A stretch of 64,000 nt of DNA from Prorocentrum cordatum (GCA_963575745.1 CAUYUJ010009447.1:308523-372522); one strand, 5' to 3'; positions 20,993 through 32,230 are shown, numbered from the stretch's first letter. A program made the numbers and translations. The notes: generated by a model not told the origin, from the sequence alone.

Positions 20993-22015
20993 ACGTCCAC
21001 GACTCGCGCGCGTCGCTGGGACCCTCTCGGGGCGATCAGCGCGCGTCGCGCAAACTCCGCGCTGCGCTCTGCCCAGCGCCTCGCCCGCCCTTCGCCGCTT
21101 TTCCAGCGGCCAGGGCCAGGCGCGCTATCAGTTAGCCAGCAAGCACTGTCTGCCCTGCACAGCGGACGAACCGCGCGCGTCACTGTGACCCCTTCGGGGC
21201 GACCTGCGCGCGTCGCGAGGGCTCCGCGTTGCGCTGCGCCCGCAGCCTTGGACTTTGGAGTGCGCGGGCAAAGAGGAAGGAACATGAGGAGATGAAGCGG
21301 GCGCGATCCTCGGTGGGGCGTGCCGACATGGGCGTCGCGGCGCGCGGGCGCTGCCGTCGGGGTTCCCAGGGAAGCTCCCTGCGGAGGCTACATTCAGTGT
21401 CGCGAGTTCACACTCGGAGACATTTAAACTAGGCGTATCCATGCTCGCAGTCATGCAAATAGAACCAATCGCACGCAGACTCATTCATAATCAGACTCAC
21501 TCGCGCTCAGACTCACCCACGCTCAAGATTTCATGCTCAGGCCGATCGTCTTCCGTTTCGTCTTCCGTTCGTATCGTGTACCCGGCCACACATGTCGGCA
21601 CCCCCCTCACACGGTTCGTGGCCCCGCAGGGCTCGTCACCGAAGAAGATGTTCACAATAGCGGTACTCACAGCTGCATTTAGTTGGGTCCTTCGCCAGGC
21701 TAATTTACAACGGAAAGCGGGGGGTAACCAAACTGCGCCCATGACCCCCAATGTTCAACAACAACGGCTCCCGCCGGATACTTCCTCACAATGTATTCCC
21801 AAATCGCGCCACTCGGGCCCGCCTTCCCGGCCCGCCCGTTAGGGTCTACCTGCCTGATCTGCCCGTCTGGTTTTGCTACGTGTTTTCTGCTCCGAGCCCC
21901 CCTCCTGCTACTCTCTCTCGTGCTCCATCCTCCTCCCTCCCCCTTGTCCATTCCTTCCATCCGTCCTCTCTTTCCCTGCCTCCCGGGCTGTACGAACTAC
22001 ACGTTGCAGGTAAAA
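20993..22015. other. Spacer with repeat fragments, no supportable gene
   Basis: Holds a diverged 90-bp-family unit at about 21585-21650, repeated CAGACTCAC motifs at 21475-21530, and a fragment like the 163-bp satellite (CTCCCGCCGGATACTTCCTC) at 21770. Two copies of a CGCGCGTCGC..CTCCGCG phrase lie at 21035-21070 and 21205-21240. Confidence 0.45.
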
Positions 22016-23043
22016 AATCGCCGGCCCAACGGGCCAGAGGCGTGCTAAGATCTCCGGCAACTGGTTAACCATATTTTTAGTTCGCGCGCGCGGGGCGGCC
22101 CCTGGGGGTCCCCCGGCGAAAAATACCCCGACTGCAGCCCGACCACTGCTACCCAGAGATGGTTTTCCTCCTGGGTGTGGCTTCGCAGGCCCCCCAGAGC
22201 GCGCCAAGAGTGCCCCAAGAGGCCCCCAAGACTGCCCAAAGGGCCCCCGAGACGCCCAAAGAGCGCTCCAAGACGCCGATGATGACCCCAAGACGGCCCA
22301 AGAGGCCTCCAAGTGGCCTCCAAGAGGCCTCACAAGAGGGCCCCGAAAGGCCAAAATCATAATTTGTACTATGGTTTTGGAAGGATTTGTGCCTTGTCCC
22401 CTTTTCGGCCATCCGATGCTCCAAGACGGCCCAAGAGGCCCCCAAGAGCGCCCCAAGACGGGCCAAGAGGCTTCCAAGAGGGCCCCAAGAGGGCCCAAGA
22501 GGGCCCCGAGACGACCCAAGAGGCGCCCAAGACAGCCCAAGACGGCCCCAAGACGACCCCAAGAGGGGCCCAAGAGGGAGACCACGAACCGAAACCTCGC
22601 GCCATCCGCCCCAAGAGGGCTCCAGGAGGCCCCGAGAGGTCCCCAAGAGGCCCCAAGATGCCGCCAAGAGGCCCCCAAGAGGCCCCAGGAGGTCCCCAGG
22701 AGGCCCTCCAGAAGGCTTCAAAAATGCCTCCCGGGTGCCCCCGAACGGCTTCTCAAAAGACCCCAAGAGGCCTCCCAAAGAAGCATCTTGACGACGACCC
22801 TGTTTGGCCCCAAGAGCAACACAAGATGCCAACGAGAGGCTTCCTCCTCCGCCCCTTCCTCTCCCTTCTCCTCCTCCTCCTCCTCCTCCTCCTCCTTATC
22901 TTCATCCTCCTCCTCTCCTTCTCATCCTCTCCTCCTCCTCCCCTCCCCTTCCCCATCCTCATCTTCTTCCTGGCCCCGGGCCCACGGCGAAGCAGTAGCG
23001 ATCATGCAACATGGGCCGGCGGAATGAGCGAAGCGATTGAATA
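22016..23043. repeat. Composite dispersed repeat, copy 2, with expanded CCAAGAGG core
   Basis: Ends match copy 1 at 9961-10315. The interior contains about 600 bp of CCCAAGAGG-type units (22190-22790) and a (CTC)n-rich tract (22850-22975), making it three times longer than copy 1. Confidence 0.75.
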
Positions 23044-23045
23044 TA

Positions 23046-23165
23046 GCCCCAAGGGGGTACGATCGAAGACGAAGAGGGCGGGTGTCAAGGGTTTGGGATA
23101 TACGTGTTGAATGACCCGCGAGCAGATAAGAACGAGCAGTCTTAAAATGATTGATGTTGCTGTTG
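23046..23165. repeat. Dispersed repeat 'GATATACGTG', copy 2
   Basis: Matches 19472-19590. It abuts the composite repeat on its left, whereas copy 1 abuts a (TA)n tract. Confidence 0.7.
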
Positions 23166-23789
23166 CCGTTCGGAGGACAGCAAGCCCATCTGGCGCTCAA
23201 GACTGTCTTGTGTAAAAGACAGGGTGCGAGCCCGGGAGGGGCAGTTAAATTCAAAAAGACAGTGGGCACCGCGCAGGGGAGACCAAAAAGAAGTGAGTGC
23301 GCATCACAACAGGCAACAACCGCCAGACGGAACGCCACTTCTGCCACGCACCCAGGGACAATGAATGACCGCTCGGCCCCCTCACTCTGATCATTCTGCT
23401 TCGAGCGATCCCCACCTGAGAGCGCGAAGCGGGATAGTTACCACGGGAGCACGGGCACACTCTGGGCCCGGCGGCCGCGGCATGCAGTCGGCATTCGTCG
23501 AAGATAGGAGGCGGGATACCCAAGGAGCACTGGCACACGTTGGGCCTGGGGGCCGCGCTGCGCAGGGTGTGCGAGGCGGGCAGGAACAGCCCCAACCTTT
23601 TGCGCGGGGAGTTTGCAAACAAAAAAAGATCCGCCGAGTTGCCCTTGAGGCACGAGTTGGAGTGTCCTCAGGTCCCTTGCCCAATCCCCTGGAGCCTCAG
23701 TCCTCAATCCTGAAGATTCTTCTGGGGGCCCAGACCCCCTAACTCACAAAAATCTCCCAAGACACCCCGCGTGCCGGGGCGTGCTGTCG
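23166..23789. other. No gene; one ~75-bp duplication
   Basis: Two imperfect units with GGAGCACGGGCACACTCTGGGC-like and GGAGCACTGGCACACGTTGGGC-like cores lie at about 23453 and 23526. Nothing else is recognised. Confidence 0.4.
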
Positions 23790-24235
23790 CACGACTTTCT
23801 CGAGCCCAAGAGGGCCCCAAGACAAGCGAAAAGGGCAGCAAGAGGCCGCCCAGAAGGTCCAGGTGTGCCCCGAATCGCCGCAAAGTCGATCCAAGACGCC
23901 CAAGATGGCCCCGATACGGCAAAAGAAGTCGTCGAGACGCTGGCCCCAAGAGGGGGAACACGAGCCGAAAATCCGAGCCTCCCGTCCCAAGAAGGGCCCA
24001 TGAGGCCCTAAGAGGCCTCCAAGAGGCCCCCAGGAAACCCCAAGAGGCCCCTGAGAGGACCCAAAAGAGGCCCCCGAGAGGCCGAAAAGAGGCCCCAAAG
24101 AGGCCTCCAAACAGCCCCCCAGAGGCTTCAGAACTGTCTCCAGGAGGCCCCCGTAAGGCCTCGACGAGATCCCAACATCCTCGGAGAGACCTCAGGCCCA
24201 CAACCCGGGCACGGTGGCGGGATAGGTCGCATGCC
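23790..24235. repeat. CCAAGAGG-rich block ending in a GACGAGATC...CACGGTGGCGG unit
   Basis: Plus-orientation CCCAAGAGGCC units. The right end (about 24155-24225) resembles the phrases at 54090-54152 and 55792-55852. Confidence 0.55.
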
Positions 24236-24486
24236 ATCCGATAGTGCGCACACACACACACAAGCCTCCACCCGCCGCTGGACCGTTCGGCCCACTCGCC
24301 CGCACACGGGACAAAATGCAGGCACGGTGCGGCAGACGCGGTGGAGGGGCGAGGCGTGCCTGCTTTCAGCTCGCAGCGCGCAACGAGGGTGGCGAGGAGG
24401 GGAGATTGCTATGAAGATGCCCCTCCGGGGACCAAACGAGTTTCTGTGGGCTCAGCGCTGAGGCTTCTCGAGGCGACCCCTCTTTA

Positions 24487-24603
24487 GGCACGCTCGACCT
24501 CCTCCTCCGCCGCCTCCTCCTCCTCCGCCTCCTCCTCCTCCTCCGCCTCCTCCTCCTCCTCCTCCTCCTCCTCCTCCTCCTCCTCCTCCTCCTCCTCCCC
24601 CTC
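24487..24603. repeat. (CTC)n microsatellite with CCGCCT interruptions
   Basis: About 115 bp of CTCCTC/CTCCGC triplets. The minus frame poly-Glu/poly-Gly is not taken as coding. Confidence 0.9.
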
Positions 24604-24709
24604 CCGAAGAGGCCGCATTCTCTCGGGGGGCTTTGGCACTTCGCGCCGCCGGGCCTTGAAGCCGAGGTTCTCCTTCTCCCTCCCGGTCACCGCCTGAGCT
24701 GTGACTTAT

Positions 24710-25075
24710 ATACAGACCGAGGCGCCGATCTCGGCGGCCCGCTGGGCAGGCTAGTACGGGGGCGGGCCTCAGGTCTAAGAATGCGGGCGACATCTCAGAA
24801 AGGCTCGGACAGAACAGATGACAAGCAGCGGAATCATAGGCCGACCGACAGACCGAGGCGCCGATCTTGGCGGCCCGCCGGGCGGGTTGGTACGGGGGCG
24901 GGCCTCAGGTCTAAGAATGCGGGCAACATCTCAGAAAAGGCTCGGACAAAAATGATGACAAACAACGGAGTCATCCCAAGATGATGACAGAAAAGACGAC
25001 AGCCTGAGAATGCGGAAGACATCCCAGAAAAGGCTCGGACTGAAATAGTGACAAAAAGCGGGGTCACAGGCCCTC
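24710..25075. repeat. ~135-bp tandem duplication with a third partial unit
   Basis: CAGACCGAGGCGCCGATC, GTACGGGGGCGGGCCTCAGG and CATCTCAGAAA.GGCTCGGAC repeat at about 24713 and 24851. A shorter unit lies near 25010-25060. Confidence 0.8.
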
Positions 25076-26039
25076 ACGAGGGAAGACCGAGGTGGAACAC
25101 CGAAAGGACAATCAGTACAACGCTGTAGCGTCGTGGTCGTCGTCGCCCTGAAGAGGAGAGATAGAGGGGGCAGAGGGGAGGATGATGATGAACGCTTGGG
25201 AGGAGAATGGCGCACGAGGAGGACTACTTTCTCGGAGAGAAGGACGAAGAGGATGAGGATGCCCTCGTTGATTTCTTGGCTCGGCGCTGGCCTCTCCACT
25301 CCTAGCGCGTGGAGGCGCGCAAGGGGCGGCGCCGGAGGCGCCGTCGGGCTCGGAGGGGATGCCGGCGCCGAAGCAAGAAATCGGAGCAGCAGCAGCAGAG
25401 GGCGTTTCTGCAGCCGTCTGTGCCTCGACACCTCAGCCCTTCCAGGGAGCATTCTCGGGAGGAGGGAGGGCCTCCACAACAGAGGCAGAACATCCACCCC
25501 CGTGATGGTTATGTACCCCGACGCGCGCAGCCGTTTCGTAAACGCACCCACAGACGGAATCGAGCAGGGCAGAGATGTGCAAGAAACGCCCAGAGCCGTG
25601 CAGCAAACGCCAAGTATCGGGTCCGGGTGGGTTTCCCCCCTGATACGAGGAAAGGACAGGGAAGGTGAACCATACGCCCTAGGGCGCGTCGGCGCGGCTC
25701 AGGCGAGCACGAAAGACTGGTCGATCAGAAAGCACGCGCGCTTTCTGATCGCACGGCGTGCGGACGTAGATGTTTTCCTCCCTTGGCGCAAGGCCGCCTG
25801 CCTCCTCGGAAGGCCGCTCCCTCGCGCCACTCCCCTTCCGTGCGCGCCCGACGCTCGCCGACCGCTGGCCTGGACTCGACCCAGACCTGCACCAGGCGCC
25901 CAGTCGATGTGACGGGTGCAGCCAAAGTTCTACAACATAAGGAGCCTTGCAGCAGGAACCAGCGAGGCACCTCTTGGGCCTCGGCCGCGCCCAGATGTGG
26001 GACATCGAGCCCCTCTCGAAACCGAAGTGGAACTGATCC
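25076..26039. other. Unassigned spacer
   Basis: Long stop-free frames exist on both strands (up to 259 aa plus and 206 aa minus), but none shows a domain, and composition alone explains them. A hairpin-like GCGCGCTTTCTGATCG / GATCAGAAAGCACGCGC inversion lies at 25723-25755. Confidence 0.4.
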
Positions 26040-26177
26040 TTAGGTCGGGCGTGTCCCCCTGCAGGCGGATCTTGGGCGAATAAGTAAAAGATTGTCCAAA
26101 CAGATTCCACATAGTCGTCCCAACATGGTTTTGAATAGTTTTGAACGTTTCTACTGCAGACGGACGTGCCCGACTTA
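26040..26177 (+). mobile_element. TIR-A element, copy a
   Basis: Non-autonomous, MITE-like. Left end TTAGGTCGGGCGTGTCC, then CCTGCAGGCGGATCTTGG. The right end is inverted: CTGCAGACGGACGTGCCCGACTTA. No coding capacity. A and T are much richer inside than in the surrounding DNA. Confidence 0.85.
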
Positions 26178-26589
26178 AAGCTAAGATGAACGGAGGCCGT
26201 GTCAGGCTGGGCACGGAAACATCGGCCGACGACCGATGATCTGGAAGAAAGATTCAGGGTTCGGTCCAGATCAGCGCCAAGGGCCAAGCGTGCTTGGCGA
26301 ACGCGACTGGAGGCCGTGTTGGCCTACAGTCAACCCGCATGGTAAGGGCAAACGACTTTCCAAAATTACCCTGGCATCCTTCCTCTCCGGCCCATCCTCG
26401 GCCGCTTTCGCCGGCCGCGCCCGCCTCTCGCAAAGTGTGGCCATGGCCTTCCAAGACTCGTGCATCCGCATGGTGCGTCCTCGTTTCACGGGTTGACTGG
26501 TTGACTCTGTTCGATGCTGCACACCGTTCAATTCTATCGGGGCGAGGGGACACAAAGGCCCGGACGACGCCCCGCGCCTTCCCGGGAGA

Positions 26590-27757
26590 GCCGCCAACTG
26601 CGCAGCTGTCGCCACTCTCGTGGCCTCATGCGAGGCCCAGTGGAGTGGGGGGGACACGCAGACCCAGACGAGACCTCGCGGCTCCCTGGGGGGCTGTCAA
26701 CTGCGAAGCTATCTCCACTTCCGTAGTTTCCTGTGAGGCCCAGCAAAGTGGGAGGAGATGCAGATCCAGACGAGTCCTCGCGGCTCTCTGGGGAATACCG
26801 AGACGAGGTCAAAGTTCCCTGGAGGTCTGCCACCTGCGCAGCTGTCGCCACTCCCGTGGGCTCCTGGCAGGCCCAGTGGCGTGGGGGGGACACGCAGACC
26901 CAAAGGAGACCTACCAGCTTCCAGGGGGGCTGCCAACTACGCAACTGTCGCCACGTTCGCCAGCTCCTGGAAGGCCCAGCAAAGTGGGAGGACACGCAGA
27001 TCCAGACGAGACCTCGCGGCTCCCTGCGAGTCTGCCAGCTGCGCAACCCTCGGGCTCCCTGTGGGGCTGCCGCCTGCGCAACTGTCGAACAATTCTGTAG
27101 GCACGCAGATCCAAACGAGACCTCGCGGCTGCCTGGAGGGCTGCCAACCGCGCAGCTGTCTCCACTCTCATGGGCTCCTGGGAGGCCCAGCGGACTGGGG
27201 GAACTCGCAGACCCAGACGAGACCTCGCGGCTCGCTGGAGGGGCTGCCAACTGAATAGCTGTTGCAACTGTCGTGGGCTCCTGGCTGGCCCAGCACAGTG
27301 GAAGGACACGCAGATCCAAACGAGACCTCGCGGCTCCCTGCGAGTCTGCCAGCTGCGCAACCTTCAGGCCTTCAGGCCCCCTCTGGGGCTGCCGATTTCG
27401 CAACTATCGTAAATTCTGTGGGCTCGCAGACCGAGACGAGATCCCGGTTGCCTGGAGGGCTGCCACCTGCGCAGCTGTCGCCACTTTCGTAAGCTCCTGG
27501 GGGGCACAGCGGAATGGAAGGACACGCAGACCCAGGCGAGACCTCGCGGCTCCCTGGGGGGGCAGCCGAATACGCAGCTGTCGCAACTGCCGTGGGCTCC
27601 TGGAAGGACCAACGGGGAGGTGGTGGGGGGGGGGCACTTGGACCCGGGCGAGACCTCGCAGCCTCCCTGGAGGGCCGCCACCTGCGCAGCCGTCGACGCT
27701 TTCCGTGGGCTCCTGGGGGGCCCAGCAGAGTGGGAGGACACGCAGACCCAGACGGCG
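26590..27757. repeat. ~105-bp tandem array (about 11 imperfect units)
   Basis: Units share GCGCAGCTGTCGCCAC, GGGCTCCTGG.GGCCCAGC, GGACACGCAGACCCAGACGA and GACCTCGCGGCTCCCTGG. Length varies and some units lack parts. Confidence 0.85.
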
Positions 27758-27816
27758 GCGGCTGCGGCGGCGCAGCGGCGGCGCAGAGGCGGCGCGGCGG
27801 CGGCGCGGCGGCGGCG

Positions 27817-27848
<32 letters not shown>

Positions 27849-27985
27849 GCGGAGGCGGCAGCAGCGGCGGCGGCGGCGGCGGCGGCATCGTAGAGGCCTC
27901 TAAGAGGCATCGTAGAGGCCTTTTAGAGGCATCGTAGACGCCTTTAAGAGGCATCGTAGGGGCCTCTTAAAAGGCATCGAAGTGC
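27758..27985. repeat. (GCG)n tract followed by a ~27-bp GAGGCATCGTA repeat
   Basis: GGCGGCGCAGCGG runs to about 27893, then four units of GAGGCATCGTAGAGGCCT type to 27980. Confidence 0.85.
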
Positions 27986-28411
27986 TTTACGTTTCAGAAA
28001 AAAAGGAACCCGGGAGTAAACAACTTGGACCAGGGAATGCCCCATTCCACCGGTGCATACAGAAACAATCAAACCAACGTTTACAAGTCGACCCCCCCTC
28101 GGGACCAAGCCCGTGGAGGGCCACTCGGGTCGGGGGCGCGCACACATGGATTAGCGATCCATGGATTTGGCGCGCGGTCGCCAAATTTCAAGATCGGGGG
28201 AGGTGCCATCCCCAAAATGTGGCCGGTGCCGCCTCGCTCGGCGGTGGAAGTCCGCGATTTCCCATGGAAGCGGGACCCGTCGCCAATCCGCGCCCCCTTG
28301 ATCCATGTTTGCGATCGCCTGAGCGCAGTGGAGGGCCACCCGGGGCCCGAAGACGGCGAAACACCTCGGGACCCGCTCCCTCTCGGAGCCCCCGCCTGCT
28401 TCTGACCAGCC
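27986..28411. other. No gene recognised
   Basis: A short direct repeat (GTGGAGGGCCAC.CGGG) occurs at about 28112 and 28328. Confidence 0.4.
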
Positions 28412-28580
28412 TTGGGCCGGGCATGTCCTCCTACAGCCGGATTTTGGAAGACATGCTTTTCAACAGATAAAACAGATTCAAACATGGACCCAAAAAAGTC
28501 GCCTCCTCCTCCTCCTCCTCCTCCTCCTCCTCCTCCTGTCTCCTCTTCCTTTCTCCTGTGGAGGAACTTGCCCGACGTAA
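28412..28580 (+). mobile_element. TIR-A element, copy b, with internal (CTC)n
   Basis: Left end TTGGGCCGGGCATGTCC then CTACAGCCGGATTTTGG; right end CTTGCCCGACGTAA. The centre carries about 38 bp of (CTC)n at 28500-28537, not present in the other copies. Confidence 0.8.
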
Positions 28581-29173
28581 GACCCGCCCCGTGCGCGCGG
28601 CCCCCGGCCGAGGCCGCCGCTGGCGGCAGCGGCGGGGTGGCGTTCGCAGCCGCGGCGGGGCCCCGCAGGAGAGGGAAGATGGTCTCACCTGGCAGGGCGG
28701 CGCAGACAACGAGGGCGAATGGGCATGATGATAAGGATAAGGACAAGGATAAGGATGACGCCGTTGGGGGTCTGTGTCTCTAGCTGCACATAGCTTAAAG
28801 CACTTCGCTGACCCCTGGGTTACTTTACGGATGCAAGCTCCCTGGACCGTTGCCAATCCTGGGGACATGCCTGGGGTGCCCCCTTCCCTGGTCTGCTCCA
28901 GAGGGACGGGAACCCCGCTAGCAGGGAGACCCTGCTCAGACACGTTTGCTGGTGTACAGTAGCAGGAAGGTCGGCGCTGATCAGGAAGGGGGGGCGGGGG
29001 AGAAAGCGGAGAAGGAGGTCAGGAGGACGGCGCCGATCAGGAGGGTGGAAGAGGGCGGCGGAGGCGGACGAGGACGAGGGCTCAGGAGGAGCACGCCGCC
29101 CTCGCCGACGACGAGGGCGCGATGTCGCCCTCGCCGCAGGGCGCAGGTGGAATAAGACAAGGCACCATACACT
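28581..29173. other. No gene recognised
   Basis: GC-rich spacer. A short (AAGGAT)n-like run lies at 28733-28758 and purine-rich sequence at 28975-29060. Confidence 0.4.
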
Positions 29174-29331
29174 TTGGTCGGGAATGTCCCTCTACATGCG
29201 GATTTTGGACAAAAACTTAAAAATAGCCAAAACAGATTCAGAAATACAAGAAATGCTCAAAACATCGTCCTCATATTATTTGTTCAACCTATTTTTAGAC
29301 ATTCGTCTTGTAGAGGGGCATGCCCGACTTA
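29174..29331 (+). mobile_element. TIR-A element, copy c
   Basis: Left end TTGGTCGGGAATGTCCCTCT with CATGCGGATTTTGG; right end TAGAGGGGCATGCCCGACTTA. A CRU element follows about 10 bp later. Confidence 0.85.
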
Positions 29332-29340
29332 AACATACAC

Positions 29341-29500
29341 ATGAACTCTTGACGGTCCGCGCGGATCTCTTAGATCTGCGCTGGGCCACCCTGGCGGCGC
29401 CTCCGACGCCGCTCATGGCGCGCTGCGCGCGCCATAGGGGGGGGGGTCCAGCGCAGATCCAAGAAGTCCGCGAGGACCGCCAAAAGTTTATGAGTGTGCC
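29341..29500. mobile_element. CRU fold-back element, copy 1
   Basis: Outer inverted arms carry GTCCGCGCGGAT..CTTAGATCTGCGCTGG and, on the right, CCAGCGCAGATCCAAGAAGT. Between them lie two smaller palindromes (GGCGGCG..CGCCGC-like, then TGGCGCGC..GCGCGCCA). The single strand would fold as a stem with two side hairpins. No coding capacity. Confidence 0.8.
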
Positions 29501-29675
29501 GTTTGCCACTCTTCGATTAGTAGGCCTCTGGCGTTCTGAAACGCTCGCCCTGGGCCTTCTCTGGCGCCGCAGCGAGCTCCCCAGAGGTCCAGAGGGCCTC
29601 TGCGAAGCCGCGCCGCCTTCTGAAGAGGCCTGCCCCCTCTCGCTTTCATTCTCGGCGGCGCGCATAAGGGGATTA

Positions 29676-29796
29676 GGGGGAGGGGGGAAGGCTTCTTAGG
29701 AGGAGGCCGCTTCTTAGAAGGCACGGGCCGCTTCTTACAAGGCTCGCGCCTTCTGAGAAGCAGGGGTGCTTCTAAGAAGCCTTCCCCCCTCCCCCC
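29676..29796. mobile_element. 121-bp fold-back with 24-bp perfect TIR
   Basis: GGGGGAGGGGGGAAGGCTTC at 29676 onward is mirrored by the reverse complement ending at 29796. The interior has AGAAGGC/CTTCTTA units like those at 46664-46925, 47563-47806 and 59090-59292. Confidence 0.8.
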
Positions 29797-30807
29797 ACCC
29801 CCCTCTGCGCGTGGCTGACATTCTCAGCGCGCCGCCGAATCCTGTGGATACGCGATGCGCAGTCCCGTGGGCGCATACGGTCCGGAACTCGTGTCTCGGC
29901 AGCGGCCCGGCGCTGTCGCTGCACCTTGCACCACGAGAGCGTGCCGCTTCGCGCCGCGGGGCGGGAGTCTGGAAGAGACCAATCATTGCACCAGCCTTGC
30001 AGACGTGCTGCAGCGGATTTCTGCGTGGATTTTTGCCCGAAGCGGCGAGCGAAAAACGAAGTTAATTTCGCCTGGATTTGTTTGGTTCATGGCCAAAGAA
30101 AATCCGCACGAAATTCACCTCGAAAACTGGAACGAAAGTCTCCAGGACACTCCGGCCCCTCCAATCGTTTTCCGACCGAAATCCGCTCTGCGATGTTGGC
30201 GCCATGAGAGTGGGAACCAAGAAGTGGGCAGCGTGTCGCGCGGTTTCAGCTCAAGCTTGTGGGTAGTTTCAGCATAGCGTTCCGAGTCAGCGGTCGGCAC
30301 TGCAGCCCGGGAGGGGGTTGAATACTGGTGGTCGGTCCCTGCGCTACGGGAAAATGACTCAGAGGGAACACCTGCTTGAGATTGCACGGTTGTGACTCTG
30401 AGGTGCCATGTGCTGCGGTCCAGATCATGAGAAGACGGTAGGGGCCCGACCACAAGAAAAATCCCCCCAAAAACCCAACCCTGAGACCCCAGGGCGTCCA
30501 TTGATTTTTGGCGTGGGAGCGTGACGCCTTCCATCGCAGCGCGATCGAAACCCAAGGAACCCTGGCACAGGGCACCCTGGAGGCAGGCCAGGTGCTTCCT
30601 GACATGGGCCTCCACTGTATTCGCTTCGAGCCCCTCCCGCTCCACGTCCGAGCCTGCCGCGCCGAAGCGCGGTGGGGGCGACACTGGCCCCGCGACGCGC
30701 GGAGCCAGAACTGCTGGCCGTGCGCTCCGATCGGGGCGACCTGGAGGGCCCACGGGGAGGCCGCGGCGCGCGCGGGGGGGCACCTCTCGACGTTAGCGCT
30801 GCTCTTT
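29797..30807. other. Spacer with one unassigned minus frame
   Basis: A minus-strand frame of 222 aa (30115-30783) has fairly normal amino-acid composition (for example GGIFLVVGPLPSSHDL, SWFPLSWRQHRRADFG) but no motif I recognise. No trans-splice or start evidence supports it. Left unannotated as a gene. Confidence 0.35.
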
Positions 30808-31058
30808 GGGTGACCCAAGAGGGGGTCCAGCTGAAAGGGAGTGGTGCGATAGATTTTGGGCAAGTGTGTTGCACATGTATGGCGCCGGAAGTCGAACTGC
30901 ATCGTATTGCAAGTAACGCATTGCGCGCGACTATGCAGCACTACATGTGCGCCCTGGAATGTAATGCGCGCCCCAAATGTATTGCAGCCGCGCAAATCTA
31001 TTGCACCAAATCTATTGCACCACCCCCCTTGTCGCTGGACCCCCTTTTGGGTCAACCC
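30808..31058. mobile_element. 251-bp element with ~53-bp terminal inverted repeats
   Basis: The left arm 30808-30860 (starting GGGTGACCCAAGAGGGGGTC, ending GCGATAGATTTTGG) pairs with the right arm 31006-31058 (ending in GACCC..GGGTCAACCC). The centre has repeated TGCA/TTGCAC words and a dyad around ACATGTGC/GCACATGT. Non-coding, MITE-like. Confidence 0.8.
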
Positions 31059-31790
31059 GATGTTCTCGGGGGGGGGGGGGGGCGACAGGGTCTACGATAG
31101 CAACGGGCAGGGCAGAGAAGCAGCTCGCGCAGCTGGTCTTCCTGGTGCCTCCTGGCGCGCGCCCATGCATCGAGGAATGGGCCCGGCGGCGGGGCCGAAA
31201 CCATGATGGGCCTGATTTTCACCACCACCACCACCATAAGTTGGAGGGGGAAGGAGGTGGAGGACAAGCACTCCACCTTCTGGTGGTGGTGGTGGCGTGG
31301 AGAACAGGCCCATCAAACCAGCTGCATGCAGCAGATTTCGTATACCCCCCCTTCCCCTATCCTGCCCCCTCGTCCGGCCCGGTGCTCGCGGGGGCGAGAG
31401 AGCGGAGCGGGGAGCGCGAGGATGCTGGGCTCCTCTGGGATCCCGCCACTCTGGCCGAGACTGGAGCGCGGAGACTAGGCACCAGGATATCCAATACATA
31501 CACAGGACGACGATTTTTTTTCAGGAAACCCGCAAGGCGCCACATGTCTCCAATACATACACAGGACGAATGATCTTCCTCTTGAGGTGAAAATGGCCAT
31601 GAGGAGTTCGCGAGGCAACGTCGGCACCGCCGAACGGACGGCGACCGGACGGGCTGTTTGCAGCAACCGGGGGGAGAGGGATGTATGCATTCATGTTGAA
31701 TGGGGCCCGCTCGCGCGGGGAGTTGATGGGAGTGCGCGAGACGACGCAGGGCCCATCGTGGAAAGTTGATTACCGAACCCCCCTCCCCCG
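31059..31790. other. Spacer with small inverted and direct repeats
   Basis: CACCACCACCACCACC at 31219 and GGTGGTGGTGGTGG at 31282 form a fold-back. CCAATACATACACAGGACGA is repeated at 31492 and 31551. No gene. Confidence 0.5.
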
Positions 31791-32130
31791 TAGAATCTTT
31801 ACACGGGCGGTTTGCGGGGTCCGCGGATCCGATTTCTTGCGGTCCTCTGCTGAAATTTGACAGTACAAATTTAGAACAGGGTAGAAATCGGATCCGCCGT
31901 AAAAACTAAGGTGGGACGCGGATCCAGGAAAATCCGAAATCGAAACCGCGCAGACAGAAATCGGATCCACCGAAACACAAACCAAAACAAACATTGGATT
32001 CGCGCGAACTTCACTGGATCCGACGGCGGGTATCTCGTACGCGTCTGCTCAAGACTTCAAACCTTCGCTCCGGGCCCAAAAGGAAAAAACTTTCGTCCTG
32101 GGAATGTATTTTCTCGTCTTTTATGGATGT
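31791..32130. repeat. GGATCC-rich dispersed repeat, copy 2 (minus)
   Basis: Reverse complement of the type at 18386-18615. GGATCC units lie at 31820-32010, then the head (GGAAAAAACTTTCGTCCTGG) at about 32080-32100. Confidence 0.65.
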
Positions 32131-32230
32131 TCGTCTTCCCCCCCCCGGGGATCGACGATTCACGTGTCTGTGTGTGCTTTGCCCCTCCTGAGGAAACCGC
32201 TCTGCCCAGGCGCGGGGCTCGAGGTAACCA

